A DNA stretch of 64,000 bases from CAZOIA01 sp964579675 (GCA_964579675.1 CAZOIA010000003.1:5652-69651), one strand, 5' to 3'; shown: positions 18,187 to 26,801, numbered from the stretch's first letter. Numbers and translations are program-made. Notes: generated from the letters alone by a model not told the origin.

Positions 18187-18215
18187 AACCTAGCCGCCCG
18201 CGGTGGACAAGTCAA
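18187..18215 (-). promoter_or_regulatory. Putative sigma-70 promoter for purF
   Basis: On the minus strand TTGACT (18210-18215) and TAGGTT (18187-18192) are separated by 17 bp. The leader to the GTG would be ~40 nt. Confidence 0.55.
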
Positions 18216-18277
18216 GCGTGGCCGGTTCAAATGCCGCTTGCCCGTCCGGCTGACACCGCCTCGGGAGCTTGGATCGC

Positions 18278-19201
18278 ATGACAGACGCGCCGGGACCCAT
18301 CGCCGTTGTCGGCAGCATCAATATGGACCTGGTGGTGCGCACTGCTCACGTTCCGGCTCCGGGCGAGACGGTGCTGGGCCGCGACTTCTCAGAGATACCC
18401 GGCGGCAAGGGGGCGAACCAGGCGGTCGCGGTCGCCCGGCTCGGGGCGCGGGCCATCATGGTGGGACGGGTGGGCAACGACGACCTGGGCCGGCGGCTCA
18501 TCGCCGGCTTGAAGGCCGACGGCGTGGACTGCACCCACGTCCTCACGACACCGGGCGTCGCGAGCGGCATTGCCATGATCGTCGTCGCCGGCAGCGGCGA
18601 GAATGCCATCACCGTGGCCAGCGGGGCGAACTTCCGGGTCACCCCGGCCGACGTGGACGCGGCGGAATCCGTCCTGCGATCCGCCCGGGTATGCCTGCTC
18701 CAGTTGGAACTGCCGGTCGAGACGGTCGTTCACGCAATCGAGCTCTGCCGGCAGGTCGGCGTGGAAACGATCCTCGATACCGCGCCGGCACCGGCCTCGG
18801 AGGTGCCGGACGACCTCTTCCACGCCGATATCGTCACCCCCAACGAGAGCGAGGCCGCCCGGCTAACTCACCTGCCGGCCGCGAGCGAGCCACAAGTTAT
18901 TGCCGCGGCTCTCCACGCCTGGGGCTGTGAGTCGCTGGTCCTCAAGCTGGGTGAGCGGGGTGCTTACGTGTCATCGCCGGATGGGGAATTCGCCGTACCC
19001 GGGTTCATGGTGGATACCGTCGATACGACGGCGGCCGGAGACGCCTTCACCGGTGCCCTGGCCGTCGCCCGTGCCCGCGGCTCGGCGCTATTGGAAGCCA
19101 CCCGTCTTGCCAACCGCGCGGGCGCCCTGGCTTGCACAAGATGGGGTGCTCAGCCTTCCATGCCAACCGGTGATCAGCTCAATGCCCTGATCTCGCGGTA
19201 A
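18278..19201 (+). CDS. rbsK: Ribokinase (PfkB family)
   Basis: A 307-residue sugar kinase. The N-terminal AVVGSINMDLVVR and PGGKGANQA (41-49) are the two-Gly PfkB signature 1 of ribokinases. TPNESE (187-192) and DTTAAGDAFTGAL (249-261) form the ATP and anion-hole region, with D255 as the catalytic base. It phosphorylates ribose, or a similar furanose, at O5. The start is set at ATG 18278 because CGGGAG lies 10 bp upstream; the in-frame TTG at 18269 is too close to it. No ribose transporter is adjacent. Confidence 0.88.
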   Translation: MTDAPGPIAVVGSINMDLVVRTAHVPAPGETVLGRDFSEIPGGKGANQAVAVARLGARAIMVGRVGNDDLGRRLIAGLKADGVDCTHVLTTPGVASGIAMIVVAGSGENAITVASGANFRVTPADVDAAESVLRSARVCLLQLELPVETVVHAIELCRQVGVETILDTAPAPASEVPDDLFHADIVTPNESEAARLTHLPAASEPQVIAAALHAWGCESLVLKLGERGAYVSSPDGEFAVPGFMVDTVDTTAAGDAFTGALAVARARGSALLEATRLANRAGALACTRWGAQPSMPTGDQLNALISR

Positions 19202-19552
19202 CAGGCCTCGCCGCGAGTCACGCCGGGGCGGCCGCCGGTCGACTTTCCGGACTTTGGGGCCTATCATTATACGAGCAACAGATCACAGAACGGACCACCT
19301 TCAACGCGGGCGTCTGCGGATCCCCTTCTCCGTTTCATCTGCTGATCCCGCCGCGTCGGTTGGCTCTCCCACCGTTCATGGGCTGCTTTGAGACTCTTTT
19401 GACGGTTTTGCGAAACTGGACGCCTGTATCAGCCGAAGTAGCTCGGGTGGAAGTGGCACCCGCAACGGCAATCCGCCTTAGCGACACGTTGGTCTGGTAA
19501 CAGCGCATCGCGGTGCCAGGAGGCCGGCTTCACCACTGCGGGAACAGACCCG
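19202..19552. other. Gene-free region ahead of the HTH/receiver gene
   Basis: 351 bp without a credible frame. TTGACG occurs near 19399, and TATCATTATAC near 19262, but neither pairs well with a second promoter box. The last ~120 bp before the ATG are probably the 5' leader. Nothing else was recognised. Confidence 0.5.
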
Positions 19553-20131
19553 ATGGGCAAGCCCAAGGACATCCTCACCACCGGAGAAGTCGCGAAGATC
19601 TGCAACGTCGCGCCGCGCACCGTCTCCAAGTGGTTTGACAGCGGGCAGCTCCGGGGCTACCGGATTCCCGGCAGCAGGGACCGCCGCATCCCACTGTCTC
19701 AGCTCATCCGATTCATGAAGGCCCACGGCATTCCGTTGAACGGACTCGATACCGGCCAGACCCGCCTGTTGATCGTTGATAACGAACCCGAGCTTACCAC
19801 CCTCCTGCAGCGCGCCCTGAGCGAGAACAGCAGCTACGAGGTACGCGTCGCGGAGTCGGTTCTTGAAGCCGGGGCCCTCATGGAGCAGTTTCGGCCCGCC
19901 GCGGTGCTGGTCGATATCAACCTGCCGGGCGCTGAGGGCCGAACCTTCTCGCGGTTCCTCTCCGGCCGGCCCGAGCTTCAAGGCACGCATCTCCTTGCAA
20001 TGGGGGCCTCCATCACCGATGCCGACCGCCAAAGCCTTCTTCAACAAGGCTTCAACAACACGATTGCCAAGCCCTTCAACATCCGAGAGGTCAGCGAAGT
20101 GATCGAAGAGGCAATCTCGGTCCTCTCCTGA
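19553..20131 (+). CDS. Excisionase/MerR-like HTH fused to a receiver domain
   Basis: A 192-residue regulator. Residues ~8-58 form an excisionase-family DNA-binding helix-turn-helix (TTGEVAKICNVAPRTVSKWFDSG, then YRIPGSRDRRIPLSQLIRFM). Residues ~71-190 are a response-regulator receiver with the phospho-acceptor D121 (VLVDINLPG) and conserved Lys173 (IAKPF). The acidic pocket reads VDNEPE (75-80): the second Asp of the usual DD pair is Asn77, which may weaken Mg2+ binding. The DNA-binding domain lies before the receiver, the reverse of the usual order. No histidine kinase is adjacent. Confidence 0.82.
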   Translation: MGKPKDILTTGEVAKICNVAPRTVSKWFDSGQLRGYRIPGSRDRRIPLSQLIRFMKAHGIPLNGLDTGQTRLLIVDNEPELTTLLQRALSENSSYEVRVAESVLEAGALMEQFRPAAVLVDINLPGAEGRTFSRFLSGRPELQGTHLLAMGASITDADRQSLLQQGFNNTIAKPFNIREVSEVIEEAISVLS

Positions 20132-20135
20132 CCGG

Positions 20136-21209
20136 CTATCCGTCGACCGAGGCAACGTAGACCGGCGGTTCCTCGACGATTACTGTTCGGGTGGACAGTG
20201 TCGCGTGCGTCAACAGGTAGGATACGGTCGCGGCGCCCCCCTGGTTCCCGTCGATACCGTCAGCGGTAACCGCGTCCCGGCAGCCGCCGCTCTCGGGATC
20301 GATCAATCCAGCCCCTTTCACGTTGTTCCCCTCGAACCACCGGGCCGCGAAGTCGGCGAACTGCCCGTACACCCCGGACCCGCTTGTCCGCTCGGCCGCA
20401 CAGAGCAACTCGACAACGCTGCAGGTTTCCGCCGGCAGTTGATCGAAAATCGCCTTGCTCGCAGACGCAGACCAGCCGCCGCGGTTGCCCACCGGGAGGA
20501 ACAGACCATCCTCGAAGAGATTATCGATCACAAACTGCGTCGTGACCCGGGCGACCGTGGCATACCGGCGCTCGCCGAGCATTTCATAAGCGCTCCACAA
20601 GCCGGCGGGAATACATGCCGCTCGGGGGGCCCATCGCCGCTCAAGCCACTCCCAATCGCTCGAGCGGGTCGGATAGAAACAATCCTCGACGAGCCATCGC
20701 GCCAATGCTTGACCGCGGTCCAGATCGCGTCCGGGGTCGGCCACCCGCAACTGCGCCAGGGCGATCAGCCAGTTGGCAGCCGCACAAGGCGACCGGGCTT
20801 CGCCGGACTGCTTGATCAGCTCCCTCCACCAGTCGGCAGCCGACAACCGCATTTTGATCGGCAACTCCGAGACAATCACCGCCGATAGCGCCCGCGCCAC
20901 CCGTGACTGCAGGAGTGCGTCGTCACCGTCGTCCTTCCATCTGCCCCTCGCGTCGCAGGTATGATGAACCCGCCCGTCATCGCACCGGCCTCGGGAGAGA
21001 AACGTGTAGTAGATCCTCGCGAGCGTGTGAAAGGCGTCCGCCTCCACGCTTTCGCTGCCCAAGGCACACGACCGCAGGGCGTCCGCGTTGTCGATGGTGT
21101 CATACCCGGCGAAACGATCCGGGCAATCCCCTCGCGCGGAGTGTATCAGCCCGCGAGCATCCGTCATTCGTCGCAGGTGGTCCAGACGGGGAGATGTCAA
21201 CCTGGTCAT
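20136..21209 (-). CDS. Glycosyltransferase-associated alpha/alpha-barrel protein
   Basis: A 357-residue, mostly helical protein. Its start, MTDARGLIHSARGDCPDRFAG followed by YDTIDNADAL, resembles the TDDTGLxQHAxxxxPxxxxGYxTDDNARAL pattern of alpha/alpha-barrel proteins often found with or fused to glycosyltransferases. Later segments WLERRWAPRAACIPAGLWSAYEMLG and NRGGWSASASKAIFDQ fit toroid helices. Relatives are usually annotated as glycosidase-like or unknown. Catalytic residues cannot be assigned. The ATG at 21209 has AGGAG 9-10 bp upstream. It converges with the HTH/receiver gene with only 4 bp between stops. Confidence 0.55.
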   Translation of the reverse strand: MTRLTSPRLDHLRRMTDARGLIHSARGDCPDRFAGYDTIDNADALRSCALGSESVEADAFHTLARIYYTFLSRGRCDDGRVHHTCDARGRWKDDGDDALLQSRVARALSAVIVSELPIKMRLSAADWWRELIKQSGEARSPCAAANWLIALAQLRVADPGRDLDRGQALARWLVEDCFYPTRSSDWEWLERRWAPRAACIPAGLWSAYEMLGERRYATVARVTTQFVIDNLFEDGLFLPVGNRGGWSASASKAIFDQLPAETCSVVELLCAAERTSGSGVYGQFADFAARWFEGNNVKGAGLIDPESGGCRDAVTADGIDGNQGGAATVSYLLTHATLSTRTVIVEEPPVYVASVDG

Positions 21210-21463
21210 TGATGGTGTCTCCTGGAACGAAAGCGACGTCTAAGTCGCTTTGCCGCGGTTGAAGTGAGCCGGGCCCAAAGGTCTTTAACCGGAGGCGGCA
21301 CGAGCGGCCGCGAACATCAACTGCCCCCCGGGCAGCCTAAGGGAGTGCTACTCCGTAGATGTTTTTCGGAGAATTATTGCCCCAAGTTTATGCAGAATCG
21401 GGCAAAATCGGGGTTCAGGCCGCCGGTCCGCCTTTCCGGGGAGCGGGGGGCTCGGACAAGCGC

Positions 21464-22132
21464 TCAGCTCCCCGCAAGGCGGAGGACTTCCCCCACCAGA
21501 CCGCGGATGCCTTCAAACACCTCAGCCGGCCCCTTGCCCAACATGTACGCAGGTGTGGTGACGAGCCGGTGCCTCTCGTCCGTAATGAACGATTCGCAGG
21601 CACAATCGGCATGTCCGATGCCCATTTGCTCGATCGCGGCCGCGGTCTCGGTGTCCGTGCCGATTGTCACGGTGGCCTGAAGACCGCGCCCGCCGACGAT
21701 TCGTGCCAACATTGCCGGTGCGATACAGATAGCACCGATCGGCTTTCGCGCCTCGAGCATTTCGCCGACCAGCCGCTCGACCTCCGGATGCACGCTGCAG
21801 CTCGCCCCGTCAGAGGCGAAGGTGGAGAGATTCCGGGCGGCGCCCAACCCGCCGGGGAAAATGAGGGCGTCGATCGCGTCGGCCCGGATGGCGGCCAGAT
21901 CTCTGATCTCACCCCGCGCAATTCGGGCCGATTCAACGAGGACATTGCGCTTCTCGCCGGCCACCGGAGACCGGGTCAGGTGGTTGACCACGTCGGCTTG
22001 ATCCACGTTCGGCGCGCAGCAGATGACCTCGGCACCTGCCTGCCCCAGAGCCAGCAGGGTCAACACCGATTCGTGGATCTCCGACCCGTCGAAAACGCCG
22101 CAACCGGAAAGACAAACCACCACCCGCGCCAT
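21464..22132 (-). CDS. elbB: DJ-1/PfpI-family protein ElbB (glyoxalase-like)
   Basis: A 222-residue flavodoxin-like protein of the DJ-1/PfpI superfamily. VVVCLSGCGVFDGSEIHE at the start and FPGGLGAARNLSTFA in the middle are characteristic of ElbB/YhbL. The nucleophile-elbow Cys is C136 in PIGAICIAPAML. E. coli ElbB shows weak glyoxalase activity; an older link to isoprenoid synthesis is poorly supported. The ATG at 22132 has GAGGTG upstream. The frame continues upstream to 22390, but only through the repeat-bearing interval. Confidence 0.88.
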   Translation of the reverse strand: MARVVVCLSGCGVFDGSEIHESVLTLLALGQAGAEVICCAPNVDQADVVNHLTRSPVAGEKRNVLVESARIARGEIRDLAAIRADAIDALIFPGGLGAARNLSTFASDGASCSVHPEVERLVGEMLEARKPIGAICIAPAMLARIVGGRGLQATVTIGTDTETAAAIEQMGIGHADCACESFITDERHRLVTTPAYMLGKGPAEVFEGIRGLVGEVLRLAGS

Positions 22133-22249
22133 TGTCCACACCTCGAGTATTGGCAACCCGACATCCGAGAACCGGCGTATTACAGCTCGCGCTGATCGGT
22201 CTTGCCTGCCCGGACAATCATAACTGCTCAAACTGACCGATTCCAACGT

Positions 22250-22340
22250 GCAGGGCCGCCGGCTTGAAGCCTGCGCGGCCTTGCGAACGGGCGTGAAGCT
22301 CCGAGCCCACGGGAAGAGCTGCGCGGCTGGAGCCCGCGGC
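22250..22340. repeat. GC-rich palindromic elements
   Basis: Two imperfect palindromes lie here: GGCTTGAAGCC with GC-rich arms (~22258-22278), and GCGGCTGGAGCCCGC (~22322-22338). They resemble GCGGGCTTCAGCCCGC and GCGCAGGCTGAAGCCTGCGC, which sit inside carB at 54303-54389. Confidence 0.6.
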
Positions 22341-22482
22341 TCATCGTAAAGCGCCGTCCCCCAGGTGTCTCCGCCCCGCTGACCGCCCAAAGCTCCCCGC
22401 CGGGACCGTCATGCACCCGGCGACAACGGGCAACACGGGTCTCTGTTGACCGGGTGCGACTCCTGTAGTAGCGTCCCGGGTA
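22341..22482 (+). repeat. Shortened copy of the dispersed element
   Basis: CCCCAGGTGTCTCCG, then CCCCGCCGGGACCGTCATG, then CACCCGG, GGGCAACACGGGTCTCTG and TTGACCGGGTGCGA match successive parts of the fuller copy at 23963-24229, with the middle section missing. The last block (22446-22476) is repeated at 24198-24227 and, more weakly, at 25778-25806. Confidence 0.75.
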
Positions 22483-22644
22483 TGCGGCGGTGATTCCACC
22501 GGCAATGCCTTTCGGTATCAGAAGATCCGGGACTACTACCTGTTCTACTACATGACGAACGGATTCGGAGATCCAGAGGACTTCGATCAGTGGCTGGAGG
22601 AGAAGACATCCTTGCAGATGTATCGAAAACCGGCTTCGCCCTGA
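22483..22644 (+). pseudogene. C-terminal remnant of an unidentified protein gene
   Basis: Right after the repeat the + strand codes, without a start codon, about 53 residues that look like genuine protein: FRYQKIRDYYLFYYMTNGF, then DPEDFDQWLEEKTSLQMYRK, ending at TGA 22642-22644. The aromatic and acidic composition is unlike the surrounding non-coding frames. The gene probably lost its front part when the repeat inserted. The family is not recognised. Confidence 0.5.
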
Positions 22645-22693
22645 TCGTTCTATCTCAGTAGTTTTGCCAACACATTATTCGGAGGTAGGTCCC

Positions 22694-23887
22694 ATGAGAA
22701 GGGTTTGTGCGGTAGCGGTTGGGCTGCTGATTGTCGCGTGGGTCTGTCCAACGCTGGCCCAAACCACGCAGCCAGCCGTTCAGGAGGAGTGGCTTGTAGA
22801 AGTAAGCTGCCACCGAACCACTGGGTGGGTCCTGCGGAGATACGATTTTGCCACCGGAAAGAGGGTCGTGCTGAGAGAAGCCGATCCAGTGATCTGTGGG
22901 CACATGTCTCTGATCGACGCCCGCGGGAGGTATCTCCAGCTCCGCGAGGCGCAAGGGGACCACAAGTACTTGGATCGAAGAGTCGAGTTAGCGTTCCCCT
23001 CGCCCGGCACACCAACGCGCGTCTTTGAGGAGTTGGAAGTCACGACTTCCTGGTTCGGCGCCCTTTCGCCGGATGGCAGGAAGATCGTCGTTAGCGAACT
23101 AGACGGTACGCTTGCCATTGGCGACGATACCCGCCTTCACCTCATCCCGGGCAAATGGTATCTCACGCGTCTGTTTTCCTGGAGCCCGGACTCGAGCAAG
23201 GTTGCGTTCTATCATCCGCTGTCGGATTACCATGACGACGTCCATATCCAGAAACACGGCGTGGCCGTCCTGACAGTGGATGGTGAACTTCGCGAGGTCT
23301 TAAAGGCCTCTGAAGCGGTAGGAACGCCGAATGGCGAAACCAAGAACTTAGGACCCGGGTGGGGTCGGTCCGGGCGGTTCGTGTACTACTCGGATGGACT
23401 TCCCCCGGAGGACCCGAGACGACAACTGCGGGCCTGGCGGGGTTTTGGCCATCCCTATCCACCTGCCGCCACCTACCGTGTTGACCTACAAACGGGCAGG
23501 ACCGAGCGAATCGGGCTGGGCGAGTTCGCCTCTGTATCGCCGGACGAAACATACATCATCTTGGAGCCGGTTCCCAGACAGAAAGACGACGGTTCGTGGG
23601 CGTTGGCCACGGCGAAGGTCGATCTGGCGACGAAAAAGGTGAGCTATCTTCCTGACGCCATTAAGCGCCCCAAGATCTCTCCGAGCGGGAAGCTCGTCGC
23701 GTGTCCCCGCGGCGGGGGCATCATTTGTTACAGGACCTCGGATTGGAAGCGCCACCGCCAGCCGGTAATCGTCCAGACCGAGGCAAAGGCGAAAAAAGGG
23801 ATATTCTGGGGGGTCTGCAGCGAGACCTGGGGGCGCGACTTCCGCTGGATCGTCGTTGACAAGGATGCCAAACCCGGCTCGAACTGA
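22694..23887 (+). CDS. Secreted beta-propeller-like protein of unknown function
   Basis: A 397-residue exported protein. Residues 1-23 are a signal peptide (MRRVCAVAVGLLIVAWVCPT, cleaved near TLAQ). The rest repeats a WD40/TolB-like beta-strand pattern: ALSPDGRKIVVS, FSWSPDSSKVAFY, GRSGRFVYYSD, FASVSPDETYIIL and PKISPSGKLVACP, about one every 45-60 residues, fitting a propeller of 6-7 blades. The ATG at 22694 has GGAGGT 7 bp upstream. No enzyme motif is visible. It lies between two repeat-rich gaps with the remnant gene upstream. Confidence 0.72.
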   Translation: MRRVCAVAVGLLIVAWVCPTLAQTTQPAVQEEWLVEVSCHRTTGWVLRRYDFATGKRVVLREADPVICGHMSLIDARGRYLQLREAQGDHKYLDRRVELAFPSPGTPTRVFEELEVTTSWFGALSPDGRKIVVSELDGTLAIGDDTRLHLIPGKWYLTRLFSWSPDSSKVAFYHPLSDYHDDVHIQKHGVAVLTVDGELREVLKASEAVGTPNGETKNLGPGWGRSGRFVYYSDGLPPEDPRRQLRAWRGFGHPYPPAATYRVDLQTGRTERIGLGEFASVSPDETYIILEPVPRQKDDGSWALATAKVDLATKKVSYLPDAIKRPKISPSGKLVACPRGGGIICYRTSDWKRHRQPVIVQTEAKAKKGIFWGVCSETWGRDFRWIVVDKDAKPGSN

Positions 23888-23962
23888 GACTCCACAGATT
23901 TGGCGTATGCCGGCGACGAGGGGAGACAAAAGGGGCATGATACTTTGGGCGGCTTGTTGGAA

Positions 23963-24229
23963 GGCGCCGCCCCCAGGTGTTTCCGAACCGCGCCCGTAAG
24001 GAAGCGGACACGGAGACCATGAGGAAGCGGACCCCTCTCCGTAGAGCGCCCATAAGGAAGCGGCCCTGGCGCATCCGCGAATATTGCCCTTCCTGACGGT
24101 CGGGGTTCGGAAAGGCGAGGTACCGCCCCCCTCTCCGCCCGAAGGTCCCCGCCGGGACTGTTATGCACCCAGGGACAAAGGGCAACACGAGTCTCTGTTG
24201 ACCGGGTGCGATGTTTCCGGTAGCGTCCC
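23963..24229 (-). repeat. Dispersed GC-rich element, full-length copy
   Basis: Reading the minus strand, GGACCTTCGGGCGGAG, CTTTCCGAACCCCGACCGTC, CGCTTCCTTA, GGAGAGGGGTCCGCTTCCT and CGGTTCGGAAACACCTGGGG follow one another. The same order occurs on the plus strand at 55788-56002. In one frame the element would encode GPLPYGR-like repeats. It fills the gap between the propeller gene and the sulfatase gene, and its edge carries the 30-bp block shared with 22446-22476. Confidence 0.85.
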
Positions 24230-24233
24230 TGAT

Positions 24234-25781
24234 ATGCGACAGCGATTGCGACGGGCGATGGGCGGGTTGGCTTGTAACGTTGTGCATCGTGCGGCCGGGC
24301 GGGCCAGCGCGAAGAAGACTCCCGACGCCTTCTCTTGCTGCTTCCCTTTCGTTCCCCGTGTTCGCGCGGGGACCATTAGTCTTGCCGTGTTGACCGCTCT
24401 TCTCTGGTTCGGCAGCGGCTCTGCTCCGGCTGCAGAGACCGGGCGTCCCAACATCCTGTTTCTTTTCACCGACGACCAGCGCACTGACACGATCGCAGCG
24501 CTGGGCAACCCAACGATCAAGACTCCCGCAATGGACTCCCTCGCCGGGCAAGGCCTTGTCTTTCGCAATGCCTATTGCTTCGGCAGCAACTCTCCTGCGG
24601 TGTGCCGGCCGAGCCGGAACATGCTCATGAGCGGCCGGTCGTATTTCCGCTGGGAGGGGCTGTACGCGTCAGCCGACGCCCCCAATCTGCCCACGACATT
24701 GAAAGAGGCAGGTTACGTCACATACCACCATGGCAAGAAGGGCAATACCGCCCGGCTCATTCACAAGAAGTTCGACATCAGCAAGTACTTGAACGACGCG
24801 CTGGACCGCCGGGAGGGCGAGCCGGGCCGGGTTATCGTGGACCAGGCCATAGAGTTCCTGAAAGAGAAACGCGATACCAGACCCTTCTTCATGTATCTGG
24901 CGTTCTCCAATCCGCACGATCCCCGGGTGGCGGCGCAGAAATACCTCGATCTCTATGAGGCCGGCAGCATTCCACTGCCGAAGGACTATCTGGAGCAGCA
25001 TCCGTTCGATAACGGGGAGCAGGTCATTCGCGACGAGCTGCTCGCTCCCTGGCCCCGACTCCCCGCCGAGATACGTCGTCACCTCCGCGAATACTATGCG
25101 GTTATCACCGGCCTTGACCATCACATGGGCCGCCTGCTGACGGCGCTTAAACAGCTCGGGCTCTATGAAAGGACGATTATCATCTTGTCCTCGGACAACG
25201 GGCTCGCGATCGGGAGCCACGGCCTGATGGGCAAGCAGAGCCTTTACGAGCATAGCGCCAAGGTCCCGCTTATCATCGCGGGGCCGGGCGTTCGCCGAGG
25301 CACCACTGACGCGCTCGTGTATTTGATGGACCTGTTTCCCACGATCTGTGAAATGGCCGGCACGTCCGTCCCTGGAAACTTGGACGGGAGAAGCCTCAAG
25401 GGCGTGATAGACGGTAAGACGACGGGCGTTCGGGATACGCTTTTCCTTTCTTACCGCGACGTTCAGCGGGCGATTCGCGATGACCGCTGGAAGTTGATTC
25501 GCTATCCAGCCATTAACAAGACCCAGCTCTTCGACTTGCAGAACGACCCGCACGAGCTGCGCGATCTTGCTGACAAGAAAAGCCAGGCCGGACGAATCGA
25601 GCAGATGATGGCTCAGCTCCGGGACTGGCAGAGGCGCCTCGGCGACCCGGCGCCACTTACTTCGGCCAATCCCCAAGACCCGACCTTTACGCCTCCGACC
25701 GGTGAAGCGCTGAACACGTTGCTCAAGCGATGGAAGATGAAGCCGCCGGCAACAAGAGAAGGAGTCGGGGGTCTTCATTGA
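24234..25781 (+). CDS. Secreted arylsulfatase-type sulfatase
   Basis: A 515-residue sulfatase of the alkaline phosphatase superfamily that hydrolyses sulfate esters, probably of polysaccharides. Residues ~46-67 are an export signal (TISLAVLTALLWFGSGSAPA), preceded by an unusually long ~45-residue leader. Metal ligands D80 and D81 appear in FLFTDDQR. The site SPAVCRPSRNML has Cys124 as the residue converted to formylglycine by a maturase. LSSDNGLAIGSHGLMGKQSLYE provides further metal and sulfate contacts. The start, ATG 24234, lies at the edge of a repeat, so the first ~45 residues may be repeat-derived. Matching inverted repeats sit at both ends of the gene. Confidence 0.85.
   Translation: MRQRLRRAMGGLACNVVHRAAGRASAKKTPDAFSCCFPFVPRVRAGTISLAVLTALLWFGSGSAPAAETGRPNILFLFTDDQRTDTIAALGNPTIKTPAMDSLAGQGLVFRNAYCFGSNSPAVCRPSRNMLMSGRSYFRWEGLYASADAPNLPTTLKEAGYVTYHHGKKGNTARLIHKKFDISKYLNDALDRREGEPGRVIVDQAIEFLKEKRDTRPFFMYLAFSNPHDPRVAAQKYLDLYEAGSIPLPKDYLEQHPFDNGEQVIRDELLAPWPRLPAEIRRHLREYYAVITGLDHHMGRLLTALKQLGLYERTIIILSSDNGLAIGSHGLMGKQSLYEHSAKVPLIIAGPGVRRGTTDALVYLMDLFPTICEMAGTSVPGNLDGRSLKGVIDGKTTGVRDTLFLSYRDVQRAIRDDRWKLIRYPAINKTQLFDLQNDPHELRDLADKKSQAGRIEQMMAQLRDWQRRLGDPAPLTSANPQDPTFTPPTGEALNTLLKRWKMKPPATREGVGGLH
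24314..24341 (+). repeat. Left inverted repeat of the sulfatase gene
   Basis: This 28-bp block (GAAGACTCCC...CTCTTGCTGC) matches the reverse complement of 25749-25776 at 25 of 28 positions. It lies within the long leader of the sulfatase coding frame. Confidence 0.75.
25749..25776 (-). repeat. Right inverted repeat of the sulfatase gene
   Basis: The reverse complement of this 28-bp block matches 24314-24341 at 25 of 28 positions. It covers the last codons of the sulfatase gene. The bases right after it (25778-25806) resemble the TTGACCGGGTGCGA block found at 24198 and 22446. Confidence 0.75.
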
Positions 25782-25810
25782 CGGGGTGCGACGTTCCTGC
25801 CGCACGTCAC

Positions 25811-26686
25811 TCAGGTCATACGCTTATGCCGGATCGCCCGTTTGTCCCTGGCGAGATCCATCAGGATCGTGACCCGTTCCAGGTCGGCTCGGGGCAGCAC
25901 GCTGGCGATGGCGCGCTTCGCGTCGCCGACGCCGGTTCGGCGGGTGAAATGGGCCAAGACCAGGTGCGGGCTGTTGACCCGCTCGAACACCTCGGGCAGG
26001 TCGCTGACGTGCATGTGCTGACCTTTGCGAGCCCGGGCCTGGTGATCGGCATCGAAGAACGTGCACTCGATGATCAGCACCTCGGCATTGCGGACGTGGT
26101 CGTGGTCGAGAAAATCGCCCACGGCGCAATCCCCGCAGTAGGCCACCTTGGGCAGTTCCAGGCGGTACTCCACGCTCTTGCCCTCTTTCTTGAGAGCAAC
26201 GATCTGCTGGCCGGAGAGGTCGGCGTACTCCGGCTTGAGCTTCTTGCGGACCTCGATGATCGAGAACCCCAGGCTCGGGCCGGGGTGACGGACCCTGAAT
26301 GGCCGGATGATAAGGCTGCGGTGGATGGCGAAGTCCTCATCCTCGTCAACGCCGACGATGCGAGCCGGGGAGACGTGACCCTCGATCCGGCCCCAGACTC
26401 TGAGCAGATCCTCGATTGCGGGCACGAGCCCGTGGTGGGCCAGTATGCACCCGGGCGGAGCCCCCTGGAAATTCCGTTGCGAGAAGTAGTAAGCCAGCCC
26501 GGCGGCGTGATCCATGTGGCCGTGCGACAGGCAGACGTGATCGATGCTTATCACTTCCCGCGGAGCCCGCCCCACGTCGAAGGCGACGTTCATCTCTGGC
26601 ACGACGATGACCGTCTCTTCACCGGCCAGGCTGAACCCCTGGAGCCGGATCCCCCCGACCGTTTTTTCGACCAGTCGTGACGCCAT
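25811..26686 (-). CDS. Metallo-beta-lactamase-fold hydrolase, RNase Z-like
   Basis: A 291-residue cytosolic MBL-fold protein. The zinc motif SHGHMDHAAG has H55, H57, D59 and H60. A later GDCAV strand, EVLIIECTFFDADHQ and VLAHFTRR supply the remaining Asp and His of the RNase Z/ElaC group. Relatives trim tRNA 3' ends or act as phosphodiesterases. The usual flexible arm is shortened and replaced by KKLKPEYADLSGQQIVALKK, which is also seen in RNase Z. The tRNA-processing role is an inference. ATG at 26686, divergent from nrdR. Confidence 0.78.
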   Translation of the reverse strand: MASRLVEKTVGGIRLQGFSLAGEETVIVVPEMNVAFDVGRAPREVISIDHVCLSHGHMDHAAGLAYYFSQRNFQGAPPGCILAHHGLVPAIEDLLRVWGRIEGHVSPARIVGVDEDEDFAIHRSLIIRPFRVRHPGPSLGFSIIEVRKKLKPEYADLSGQQIVALKKEGKSVEYRLELPKVAYCGDCAVGDFLDHDHVRNAEVLIIECTFFDADHQARARKGQHMHVSDLPEVFERVNSPHLVLAHFTRRTGVGDAKRAIASVLPRADLERVTILMDLARDKRAIRHKRMT

Positions 26687-26801
26687 CCAGCCACTATCGC
26701 CGCAATCGACCTCGTTGCCAAGCCCCGCGCCCGCGGATTATACCTTTTTCCAAATGCACCATATCTGGGGGGGCGTTTTTCCGGTATACTCCACATTCGC
26801 C

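Noticed and set aside
26785..26790. TATACT before nrdR considered as a promoter
   Set aside because: No acceptable -35 hexamer at 16-18 bp; left out as too weak.
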